A stretch of DNA of 7,105 nt from Bacteroidota bacterium (GTDB taxonomy: Bacteria > Bacteroidota > Bacteroidia > Chitinophagales > UBA2359). Under the pieces are notes generated by a model. The model was not told the DNA's origin. It saw only the letters and a list, made by a program, of their open reading frames with translations, and did no database searches. A program made the position numbers and the translations under genes. Below, piece after piece: positions 1 through 6,572 of this stretch. Numbering within the stretch: the first letter of the stretch is position 1; each line of letters opens with the position of its first letter. The stretch is taken from positions 1 through 7,105 of the forward strand of contig JAHDCM010000201.1 in the NCBI GenBank assembly GCA_020629895.1. The letters are read 5' to 3'.

Positions 1-33
1 TTCGACGAAACTCCCGAAGCCTTAACTTGGTAA
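1..33 (+). CDS. possible C-terminal tail of an upstream gene (partial)
   Basis: Frame 1 is open from the window edge for ten codons (FDETPEALTW) and ends in TAA at 31-33. The strand matches the following receptor gene, which starts 63 bp later, so this could be the end of an upstream gene. Ten codons are too few to recognise a family, and another plus frame also stays open from the edge to about position 71. I give it only as a possibility. The stretch 34-96 shows no TAnnTTTG promoter box and no convincing terminator. Confidence 0.2.
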   Translation, partial: FDETPEALTW

Positions 34-96
34 ATCAAAAATCAAGACGCGCTAAGTCGTCTCATAACATGTAATAAGAAAACTCAAAACACCAAC

Positions 97-2385
97 ATGA
101 AATATATTAAAATAGGAGCCTGTGTCCTCGTCTTTTGGCTAATGGCATTGACCGTAGCCGCTCAAACAGGAGATGTGCGTGGATTTGTGTACGACAAAAC
201 ATCAGGAGAGCCAGTATTATTTGCCAATGTGATTCTCGAAGGGACAACATACGGGTCAGTAGCCAATCAAGATGGATTTTTCTCTATCAACCGAGTACCT
301 GCTGGCGATTATGTAATACAGTGTACCTATTTGGGATATGATACGACAAAGGTGAATATTACCATCAAAGCCAACCAAATCATTAATCAAAAACTATACA
401 TCGAAGAGAGTGCTATACTTTTAGAATCGCTAGTGATAGAAGGGGAGAAGGAAGAGCAAAAAACGGAAGTGCGAACTTCTACCATTAATATTAGTCCGCA
501 GCAAATTCAGAAAATACCGACCATTGGGGGGGAGCCTGATTTAGTGCAGTATTTAACGGTGCTTCCGGGGGTGATTTTGACTGGTGATCAGGGAGGACAA
601 TTGTATATTCGAGGGGGATCGCAAATTCAGACGAAAGTAATGTTAGACGGAATTACGGTTTATAATCCCTTTCACTCTATCGGTTTGTTTTCGGTGTTTG
701 AAACCGATTTGTTGAGTAATGTAGAGGTGATGACAGGAGGTTTTAATGCCGAACATAGTGGGCGTATTTCTGCGATTATTGACCTAAAAACACGGGAAGG
801 AAACAAAAAACGGGTTGCAGGGAAAATATCTGCTAATCCCTTTTTATCGAAAGTGGTATTAGAAGGGCCGATTATCAAACTAAAAGAAGGAGCAGAAGAT
901 AATACAACGGCTTCTTTTGTTATGTCTGCCAAAACATCTTACCTCGATCAAAGTTCTAAAATTTTCTATTCCTATATTGAAGGTGCCGAGTTACCTTACA
1001 ACTTTACTGACTTATACGGAAAGGCTTCTTTTGTAACTGGTAATGGTAGTAAAATGAGTCTTTCGGGATTTCGATATGGAGATAATGCCAGATTTCAACA
1101 ACAATCGAATTTTTCATGGGATAGTTGGGGAATTGGTAGCCAGTTTGTCCTTGTACCAGGGCAGTCGAAAATGATTATTGATGGACAGTTTTCATATTCA
1201 GATTATAATCTCCAACTCGTAGAAGCGGATGATCAACCTCGTTTTAGTTCGATTGGCGGTTTTAATGGAGGGGTAAATTTTAGCTATTTCTATCCCAAAG
1301 GTGATTTGAAGTATGGAATTGATATGAGTGGTTTTTCTACGGAATTTGAGTTTGTAAACCCACTTGGTTTACGAATTGAGGAAAACCAGTTTACAACCGA
1401 AATTGGTGGTTTCTTGAAATATCGTACCGAATTGATGAATAGCCGTTTGATTGTTGATCCTAGTATCCGTATTAATTATTATGCTTCCCTTCCTACCTTT
1501 GCCTTCGAGCCTCGTTTGGGTTTAAAGTATAATGTCAACAACTTTTTTCGCTTAAAAGCGGCTGCGGGTATATACACACAGAACTTTATCAGTACCAAGT
1601 CTGACCAAGATGTAGTAAACCTATTTACAGGTTTCTTATCTTCTCCTGAAGCAACACTTCGCAATATTGATGGGGAGAAAGAAGCTAATAACCTTCAAAG
1701 AGCATTTCACGGGGTAGCAGGTATTGAAGCCGACCTAACCGAAGGATTAGAACTCAACTTGGAGGGCTATTATAAAGGCTTTACGCAACTAGTAAATGTA
1801 AATCGTAATAAACTCACGAACCAAGACCCGAACTATATCATTGAAGAAGGAGCCGCTTATGGTTTTGATGTCGTGTTGAAATACGATGTAAAAGACCTTT
1901 ACTTATGGGGAGTGTACTCGCTTGGTTTTGTGAATCGGAATGATGGAAATCAAATTTATCCGCCTCACTTTGATCGACGCCATAACATGAATTTCTTGGC
2001 GAGTTATAACTTTGGTAAAAACTCCGATTGGGAAGCGAGTGTCCGTTGGAATTTAGGATCAGGATTCCCTTTTACCAAAACACAAGGATTTTTTGAAAGC
2101 CTCGATTTTACACAAGGCATTGATGTCGATTATATTTCGCAAAATGGAGAGTTAGGAGTAATTTATGCCGATGAAATCAATGGTGGTCGTCTCCCTTATT
2201 ATCATCGTTTGGATGCCTCTATTAAGAAAAGCTTTGTTTTGGGGCTAAATACAAAAATGAATGTGACAGCTAGTGTAACCAATGTATATGATCGCAAAAA
2301 TATTTTCTACTTCGATCGTATTCGTTATGATCGCATCAACCAATTACCAATTTTACCTAGTTTAGGCGTTTCCTTTAGCTTCTAA
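97..2385 (+). CDS. TonB-dependent outer-membrane receptor with N-terminal carboxypeptidase-regulatory-like domain
   Basis: The 762-residue product is a predicted outer-membrane active transporter energised by TonB-ExbBD; its substrate cannot be told. Residues 1-22 form a signal peptide (basic start, hydrophobic core, VAA then Q). Residues about 27-100 form a CarboxypepD_reg-like beta-sandwich (GFVYDKTSGEPV, GFFSINRVPAGDY, YLGYDT), usual in Bacteroidota receptors. LESLVIEGE near 109-117 sits where a TonB box is expected. The plug runs from about 127 to 232, with IRGG at 171-174, VMLDGITVYNP at 181-191 and the TGGF..EHSGR stretch at 213-223. The rest is a barrel rich in aromatic alternating strands, ending in Phe as outer-membrane barrels do. 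The length suits a small non-SusC receptor, and no SusD-like lipoprotein gene follows, which argues against a polysaccharide-utilisation pair. The ATG at 97 is chosen because it directly precedes the signal peptide; its leader is A-rich without Shine-Dalgarno. A run of seven G (526-532) lies at the start of the plug. Confidence 0.93.
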   Translation: MKYIKIGACVLVFWLMALTVAAQTGDVRGFVYDKTSGEPVLFANVILEGTTYGSVANQDGFFSINRVPAGDYVIQCTYLGYDTTKVNITIKANQIINQKLYIEESAILLESLVIEGEKEEQKTEVRTSTINISPQQIQKIPTIGGEPDLVQYLTVLPGVILTGDQGGQLYIRGGSQIQTKVMLDGITVYNPFHSIGLFSVFETDLLSNVEVMTGGFNAEHSGRISAIIDLKTREGNKKRVAGKISANPFLSKVVLEGPIIKLKEGAEDNTTASFVMSAKTSYLDQSSKIFYSYIEGAELPYNFTDLYGKASFVTGNGSKMSLSGFRYGDNARFQQQSNFSWDSWGIGSQFVLVPGQSKMIIDGQFSYSDYNLQLVEADDQPRFSSIGGFNGGVNFSYFYPKGDLKYGIDMSGFSTEFEFVNPLGLRIEENQFTTEIGGFLKYRTELMNSRLIVDPSIRINYYASLPTFAFEPRLGLKYNVNNFFRLKAAAGIYTQNFISTKSDQDVVNLFTGFLSSPEATLRNIDGEKEANNLQRAFHGVAGIEADLTEGLELNLEGYYKGFTQLVNVNRNKLTNQDPNYIIEEGAAYGFDVVLKYDVKDLYLWGVYSLGFVNRNDGNQIYPPHFDRRHNMNFLASYNFGKNSDWEASVRWNLGSGFPFTKTQGFFESLDFTQGIDVDYISQNGELGVIYADEINGGRLPYYHRLDASIKKSFVLGLNTKMNVTASVTNVYDRKNIFYFDRIRYDRINQLPILPSLGVSFSF

Positions 2386-2410
2386 AAAGAATATTCCTCT
2401 TGCTTTTACG

Positions 2411-2418
2411 TACCTTTG
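2411..2418 (+). promoter_or_regulatory. Bacteroidota-type -7 promoter box (TACCTTTG) for the DUF5686 gene
   Basis: TACCTTTG matches the TAnnTTTG consensus used by the Bacteroidota primary sigma factor at all fixed positions. It lies in the 56-bp gap after the receptor stop and 23 bp before the ATG at 2442, which would leave a leader of roughly 15-20 nt. No good TTTG -33 element is visible at the usual 17-23 bp upstream, so the call rests on the -7 box and its position. An AGGA at 2429-2432, 9 nt before the ATG, could be a weak ribosome-binding site. If active, the gene has its own promoter in addition to any read-through from the receptor gene. Confidence 0.55.
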
Positions 2419-2441
2419 TAGAAACGGTAGGATATAATTTT

Positions 2442-4937
2442 ATGGATAAGTTACGTGCGATAGCGATCTTATGGCTATTACTTTTTAGTGTTTTTAATAG
2501 CTCTGCCCAATCAACACAAACAGTTGTTACAGGCATTATCGTAGATAGTCGTTCACAAGAGCCACTACCTTATGCGAGTGTGATTTTTACTAGTACAACA
2601 ACTGGTACAACTACTGATATCAATGGAGCATTTAGCTTACTTACCGATGAGCCAGTAGCATCGCTTACCATTTCCTTTTTGGGCTACGAAGATCAAGTCG
2701 TCCCTATTCAGCAAGGAGAAATACAAGAAGTAAAAATCGAACTTGTTTCAGCTTCTAGAGAGCTAGAAGTGTTCACGGTGCGCCAACGTAAACGCGTACC
2801 CAAAGATACCTTAGCTATTCGCTTATTTCGACGAGTGATCAAAGCGAAAGAACGAAATAAACCTAATAATTACGATACCTACCAGTTTGAACGGTATCAA
2901 AAATCAGAAATCGACCTGTTTAATTTTAAAGAGAAACTCACCCAACGTCGCCTCTTAAAACCATTCGACTTTATTTTTGAAAATATTGATACTACCGAAG
3001 ATGGACGAGCATATCTAGCCGTTTTATTTAAGGAAAAAATATCGGATATCTATTTCCAAAAACAGCCCAAAAAAACAAAGGAAAAGATCAAAGCAAAGCG
3101 TATTTCAGGAATTGATGACTTCAATTACGATGAAATTGCCGATCAGCTAATGGTCGATTTGAATATCTATGAAAATGTTATCCCCCTTGCTGAAAAAAGC
3201 TTTATCAGCCCCTTTGCGGATGGTGCCAGAACGACCTACCGCTATTTTTTAACAGATAGTACACACATTGATGGTGAATGGTGTTATAAACTCGAATTTG
3301 TAGCTAGAAGAAAACAGGATTTAGCTTTTGTAGGACATGCTTGGATTCATGACGAAACAGCAGCTATCAAGGAGGTAGAATTGGATATTGTGGATAAAAT
3401 CAACCTCAATTATGTTGCCTCTTTAAAATTGTCTGCAACTTATGTATTTCACCAACAAAAATACTGGTTGAAACAACAAGAAAAACTCGTCACCAATTTT
3501 AATGTAACAGGCAATAATCGACACGCCAGCCTGCGTCTTATTAATACGGTAAATCGAAGTAAAATAAAGATCAATGAGCCGATTGATCCCCAATTTTTTA
3601 GCGGAGAAACAGAGGAAATTGCCCTAGATGCCACCACAAAAACAGAGGACTATTGGCTAGAAGCACGACACGAACAGTTGAGTGATACAGAAAGCAATAT
3701 TTACAAAATGGTAGATACGGTGAAGTCCGTTAAGGCTTATAAATGGTATAGTTGGGGCTTGCGTTTATTTACTTCTGCCAGTTTTCATGTTGGTATTTTC
3801 GATTTTAGACGGGCCTATAAATTTTATAGTTGGAATGATATCGAAGGGCCGCGATTCCGTTTCGGAGGAATTACTAATGAAAAACTCAGCAAAAAATTTC
3901 GACTTGAAGGCTATGCAGCCTATGGAACCAGAGATAAAACATGGAAATACCAACTAGGTTTTAGAAAACATCTCAAAAGGGTGAATAAACGATGGCATAT
4001 ACTAGGAGGGGATTATGCCTATGATTTAAGAAGTGTAAGTTTTGACGAATCTTTATTTACACACGATAACATTGCTTCTTCGATCATGAATGGCGGCGAT
4101 GTAAGTGGTTTACTATTCGAGCGTAGAGCCTATTTGTTTTACGAACGCGAATGGATTCGTGGACTTAGCAACCAAGCCTCCCTATTACACCGCATCATTT
4201 ATGCCCAACCAGGATTTTACGACTTTAAGTACACCGATCCCAATAATGCTGATGAGAGCGTTGAGGTAGATAAAATTGCCGCTACCGAATTGAAAATACA
4301 AACTACTTGGGGACATCAACAAAAATACATTGAATATCCCTTTTCGAGAGCTCCCGTCCTATTCAATTACCCTACACTCAAATTTGACTATACCATTGGA
4401 CGCAATCAAATACTAGATCAAACAAATACCTACCACAAACTAAAATTCACCATTCAACAAGAATTTGCCAATCGCTTTGGCTATTCTCGATATTGGATAG
4501 GTGGAGAAAAAATAATTGGAGCAGTGCCTTACACCTTCCTCGAAATTCACAAAGGCAACAACTCAATAGTCTACAATTACCAAACCTTCGCACTAATGAA
4601 ACCTTTCGAGTTTGTAAGCGACCAATACGCTTTTTTATGGTTCAACCATCAATTTGACGGACTCATTCTCAATGCGGTACCACTGATCAATCGTCTGAAA
4701 TGGCGAAGCCTAGTCCGCTTTAAAATGGTAGCAGGTGCAATGAAACCAAACAATGAAAAACTGATCTTGCTACCTAGCGGGTTAAGCCCACTTGCTGGAG
4801 TCTATGCCGAAACAGCCGTAGGAGTCGAAAATGTATTTAAAGTACTAGGCTTTGACCTAGTATGGCGATTGACCCAACGAAATAGAGAAGCAATCAGAAA
4901 ATGGGGCTGGCAAGTAAAATTTTATACGACTTTTTAA
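2442..4937 (+). CDS. DUF5686 family protein with carboxypeptidase-regulatory-like domain, predicted outer-membrane barrel
   Basis: The 831-residue product has no established function; families of this kind are Bacteroidota surface proteins. Residues 1-22 are a signal peptide (MDKLRAIAIL start, hydrophobic core, SSA then Q). Residues about 28-103 form a CarboxypepD_reg-like domain (GIIVDSRSQEPLPYASV, INGAFSL, FLGYED). From about residue 120 it matches the DUF5686 architecture: a soluble middle part (for example GHAWIHDETAAIKEVEL from 298), then from about 435 strand-rich sequence with YSWGLRLF and GPRFRFGGITN (near 469), ending in KFYTTF with a terminal Phe typical of outer-membrane barrels. 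I chose ATG 2442, not the in-frame TTG at 2400, because the signal peptide begins there and the extra 14 codons would overlap the promoter box at 2411-2418. It follows the receptor gene on the same strand and ends 19 bp from convergent xerD. The outer-membrane location is inferred. Confidence 0.88.
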   Translation: MDKLRAIAILWLLLFSVFNSSAQSTQTVVTGIIVDSRSQEPLPYASVIFTSTTTGTTTDINGAFSLLTDEPVASLTISFLGYEDQVVPIQQGEIQEVKIELVSASRELEVFTVRQRKRVPKDTLAIRLFRRVIKAKERNKPNNYDTYQFERYQKSEIDLFNFKEKLTQRRLLKPFDFIFENIDTTEDGRAYLAVLFKEKISDIYFQKQPKKTKEKIKAKRISGIDDFNYDEIADQLMVDLNIYENVIPLAEKSFISPFADGARTTYRYFLTDSTHIDGEWCYKLEFVARRKQDLAFVGHAWIHDETAAIKEVELDIVDKINLNYVASLKLSATYVFHQQKYWLKQQEKLVTNFNVTGNNRHASLRLINTVNRSKIKINEPIDPQFFSGETEEIALDATTKTEDYWLEARHEQLSDTESNIYKMVDTVKSVKAYKWYSWGLRLFTSASFHVGIFDFRRAYKFYSWNDIEGPRFRFGGITNEKLSKKFRLEGYAAYGTRDKTWKYQLGFRKHLKRVNKRWHILGGDYAYDLRSVSFDESLFTHDNIASSIMNGGDVSGLLFERRAYLFYEREWIRGLSNQASLLHRIIYAQPGFYDFKYTDPNNADESVEVDKIAATELKIQTTWGHQQKYIEYPFSRAPVLFNYPTLKFDYTIGRNQILDQTNTYHKLKFTIQQEFANRFGYSRYWIGGEKIIGAVPYTFLEIHKGNNSIVYNYQTFALMKPFEFVSDQYAFLWFNHQFDGLILNAVPLINRLKWRSLVRFKMVAGAMKPNNEKLILLPSGLSPLAGVYAETAVGVENVFKVLGFDLVWRLTQRNREAIRKWGWQVKFYTTF

Positions 4938-4956
4938 AGGGTGCCTGGATTTTCTC

Positions 4957-5862
4957 CTACGCCCCAAATCGCGGATGAAACTGAATCATCGCATCTCGTA
5001 AATACCGATTATCCACCTTCGAATAAATCTCTGTTGTGGTGATCGACTCATGCCCCAACATATCCTGAATCGCTCGCAAATCAGCACCACGCTCATACAA
5101 ATGCGTCGCAAATGAATGCCGAAAGGTATGCGGACTAATCGTTTTATCCACCCCCGCATTTTTAGCAGCATCCTTTACAATATAAAATACCATCACCCGA
5201 CTCAACGGGTTTCCCCTACGATTTAAAAACACAAAATCTTCCTTTCCTTTATTAATTTTTCCAAGCCGACGCACCTCTTCTACATAAATTGTAATCTGCT
5301 TCATCGCTGCCTGATTAATCGGCACAATCCGTTCTTTATTTCCTTTGCCAATCACCCGAATAAAACCCACCTCAAAATACAATTCCGAAAGCTTCAAATC
5401 AATCACTTCCGATACCCGCAAACCCGACGCATACAAGGTCTCTAAAATCGCCTTATTTCGCACGCCTTCTGGAAGACTTTGGTCAAAGCTCGCCAACATC
5501 TTATCGACCTCCTTTACTGAAAGAACCACAGGTATTTTGCGATGATAACGCGGAGCCTCTATCAACTCAATCGGATTTTTTTCAATCACCGCCTCAAATA
5601 ATAAATACTTAAAAAAAGCCTTTAGACCTGATAAAATACGTGCCTGTGAAGCAATACTAATCCCCATTTTACCCAAAGATTCCAAAAAACCTTCACAATG
5701 CTTCGTTGCCACCCCACTAAGTAACAAACCAGGTGTTTCTTTAGCCAAGTATTCATTAAATTTGCCCACATCCCGCAAATAAGCAGCAATCGTATGCTCC
5801 GAAAGCGAACGTTCTAAGGACAAATAATGCTTAAACGACTCGATATAACTGCTCCAATTCAT
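4957..5862 (-). CDS. xerD: site-specific tyrosine recombinase XerD
   Basis: XerD works with its partner XerC (or alone in some lineages) at the chromosomal dif site to resolve chromosome dimers at cell division. The 301-residue product has the full family layout: an N-terminal SAM-like core-binding domain (about 1-95, with LERSLSEHTIAAYLRDV) and a C-terminal catalytic domain (about 108-295). All six catalytic positions are visible: Arg149 (SGLRVSE), Lys173 (IGKGNKER), His245 and Arg248 (SPHTFRHS), His271 (LGHES) and the nucleophile Tyr280 (EIYSKV). Each lies one residue beyond the E. coli XerD position, so the enzyme looks intact. The ATG complementary to 5860-5862 gives the usual XerD start MNWSSYIESF. 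No phage, integron or insertion-sequence genes are nearby, which supports the housekeeping role over a mobile-element integrase. XerC is the main alternative name; length and motifs favour XerD. The gene is head-to-head with aroQ and I see no clear promoter. Confidence 0.93.
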   Translation of the reverse strand: MNWSSYIESFKHYLSLERSLSEHTIAAYLRDVGKFNEYLAKETPGLLLSGVATKHCEGFLESLGKMGISIASQARILSGLKAFFKYLLFEAVIEKNPIELIEAPRYHRKIPVVLSVKEVDKMLASFDQSLPEGVRNKAILETLYASGLRVSEVIDLKLSELYFEVGFIRVIGKGNKERIVPINQAAMKQITIYVEEVRRLGKINKGKEDFVFLNRRGNPLSRVMVFYIVKDAAKNAGVDKTISPHTFRHSFATHLYERGADLRAIQDMLGHESITTTEIYSKVDNRYLRDAMIQFHPRFGA

Positions 5863-5876
5863 ATAAAAATAGATCC

Positions 5877-6287
5877 ATGAAAATACTGATACTAAACGGC
5901 CCCAATCTCAATCTATTAGGTACACGAGAACCCGAAATTTATGGTAGTCAAACTTTTGAAGATTACTTCCAAATACTCCAAGCGCAATTTCCTCAACACA
6001 CACTAGAATACTACCAATCCAATATCGAAGGCGAACTCATCAACAAACTACATGAAGTCGGTTTTTCCTACGAGGGAATCGTCTTCAATCCTGGCGGATA
6101 CACCCACACCTCTGTTGCCCTAAGAGATGCCATTGCAAGTATCACCACACCCGTCATCGAGGTTCACATTTCCAACCCACATGCCCGCGAATCATTTCGG
6201 CACCAATCTTTCGTCAGTCCCGTCTGCAAAGGCTCTATTATGGGCTTTGGTTTAGATAGCTATCGGCTAGGTATATCCAGTTTTTAA
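5877..6287 (+). CDS. aroQ: type II 3-dehydroquinate dehydratase
   Basis: This cytoplasmic enzyme dehydrates 3-dehydroquinate to 3-dehydroshikimate, the third step of the shikimate pathway to chorismate and aromatic amino acids. The 136-residue product has the signatures of the type II (dodecameric, flavodoxin-like) family: NGPNLNLLGTREPEIYG at 7-23 with lid Arg17 and catalytic Tyr22, FNPGGYTHTSVALRDA at 70-85 with Asn71 and His77, and EVHISNPHAREsFRHQS at 95-111 with Glu95, His97 and Arg108. It is complete and only slightly shorter than the usual 140-150 residues. The ATG at 5877 directly precedes the family's conserved KILILNGPN start; the leader is A-rich without Shine-Dalgarno. Its start lies 14 bp from the divergent xerD start, so any promoter must sit within the xerD coding sequence; I could not identify one. 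Downstream lies the repeat tract at 6294-6375. Confidence 0.95.
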   Translation: MKILILNGPNLNLLGTREPEIYGSQTFEDYFQILQAQFPQHTLEYYQSNIEGELINKLHEVGFSYEGIVFNPGGYTHTSVALRDAIASITTPVIEVHISNPHARESFRHQSFVSPVCKGSIMGFGLDSYRLGISSF

Positions 6288-6293
6288 GTCACC

Positions 6294-6375
6294 TATATCC
6301 AATCATCCAATCACGCAGTCATCCAATCACCGTCATCCAATCACCGTCATCCAATCACCCAATCATCCAATCACC
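6294..6375. repeat. short tandem-repeat tract built on ATCCAATCA
   Basis: ATCCAATCA occurs six times perfectly, starting at 6297, 6305, 6321, 6335, 6349 and 6365, plus one variant (ACCCAATCA) at 6357. Three copies lie in perfect 14-bp tandem units GTCATCCAATCACC at 6318-6331, 6332-6345 and 6346-6359. The ends of the tract use an 8-bp period (ATCCAATC), and one step is 16 bp. The tract begins seven bases after the aroQ stop and is not coding in any convincing way. It has no unique spacers, so it is not a CRISPR array. Function is unknown. It probably varies in copy number by replication slippage. Confidence 0.9.
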
Positions 6376-6390
6376 ATTAATTGGGCGTGT

Positions 6391-6450
6391 CCTTTTTTCG
6401 CCTCGCCTGTCGATGCGTCCACGCATCGACAGGCACGAGGCGAAAAAAGG
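6391..6450. repeat. long near-perfect inverted repeat (hairpin)
   Basis: The left arm 6391-6418 and right arm 6421-6450 are complementary over 28 positions: CCTTTTTTCGCCTCG (6391-6405) with 6436-6450, and CCTGTCGATGCGT (6406-6418) with 6421-6433. The only defect is a two-base bulge, CA at 6434-6435. The tip is very tight, so the real loop is probably the four bases TCCA. The T6 run lies in the left arm and the A6 run in the right arm, the reverse of a bidirectional intrinsic terminator. The hairpin sits between the convergent genes aroQ and the DUF4442 gene and between two modules of the larger element at 6381-6587. Confidence 0.92.
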
Positions 6451-6480
6451 TCGGGCTATTCGTTTGTAGTTGCTTCATAG

Positions 6481-6531
6481 CCACTAGTTCAGCATAGTTC
6501 TAGTGGTGTCTTCCGCTGTCAGCCCCACTAG
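6481..6531. repeat. three copies of CCACTAG in alternating orientation
   Basis: CCACTAG at 6481-6487 and again at 6525-6531 flank its reverse complement CTAGTGG at 6500-6506. The central copy can form a 7-bp stem with either neighbour (12-base or 18-base loop) but not both at once. The direct copies extend to CCACTAGT. The set lies inside the larger structured element at 6381-6587. Whether both folds form is not known. Confidence 0.75.
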
Positions 6532-6572
6532 TCCTTGCTTCACAAAGCGGCTATTTCACCAAGCTACCACTA

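Noticed and set aside
45..62. Short inverted repeat AGACG/CGTCT before the receptor gene
   Set aside because: The stem is only 5 bp with an 8-base loop and no T-run, well within chance.
526..617. G-quadruplex from four G-runs in the receptor gene
   Set aside because: The runs are separated by roughly 16-35 bases and one is interrupted, so a stable quadruplex is unlikely; the bases are explained by coding.
735..748. Internal Shine-Dalgarno (AGGAGG) followed by ATG in the receptor gene
   Set aside because: The ATG at 746 is out of frame with the receptor and opens no credible protein; the AGGAGG encodes part of the conserved TGGF plug motif.
4938..4956. Shared terminator between the DUF5686 gene and xerD
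   Set aside because: The 19-bp gap contains no inverted repeat or T-run of note, and I found none in the flanking gene ends.
4957..5862. Integrase of a phage, integron or conjugative element
   Set aside because: The protein has standard XerD length and start, flanking genes are housekeeping, and there is no tRNA, attachment-site repeat or phage gene in the window.
5934..5941. Minus-strand TAAATTTC as a promoter box for xerD
   Set aside because: It mismatches the final G of TAnnTTTG and has no TTTG element at the proper distance upstream; such near matches are common in AT-rich coding DNA.
6294..6375. CRISPR array
   Set aside because: The repeated units are 8-16 bp and contiguous, with no unique spacers of 25-40 bp and no cas genes nearby.
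6391..6450. Intrinsic terminator for aroQ or the DUF4442 gene
   Set aside because: Position between convergent genes fits, but neither strand has a U-run after the stem; the T-run precedes it on both strands. I therefore list it as an inverted repeat only.
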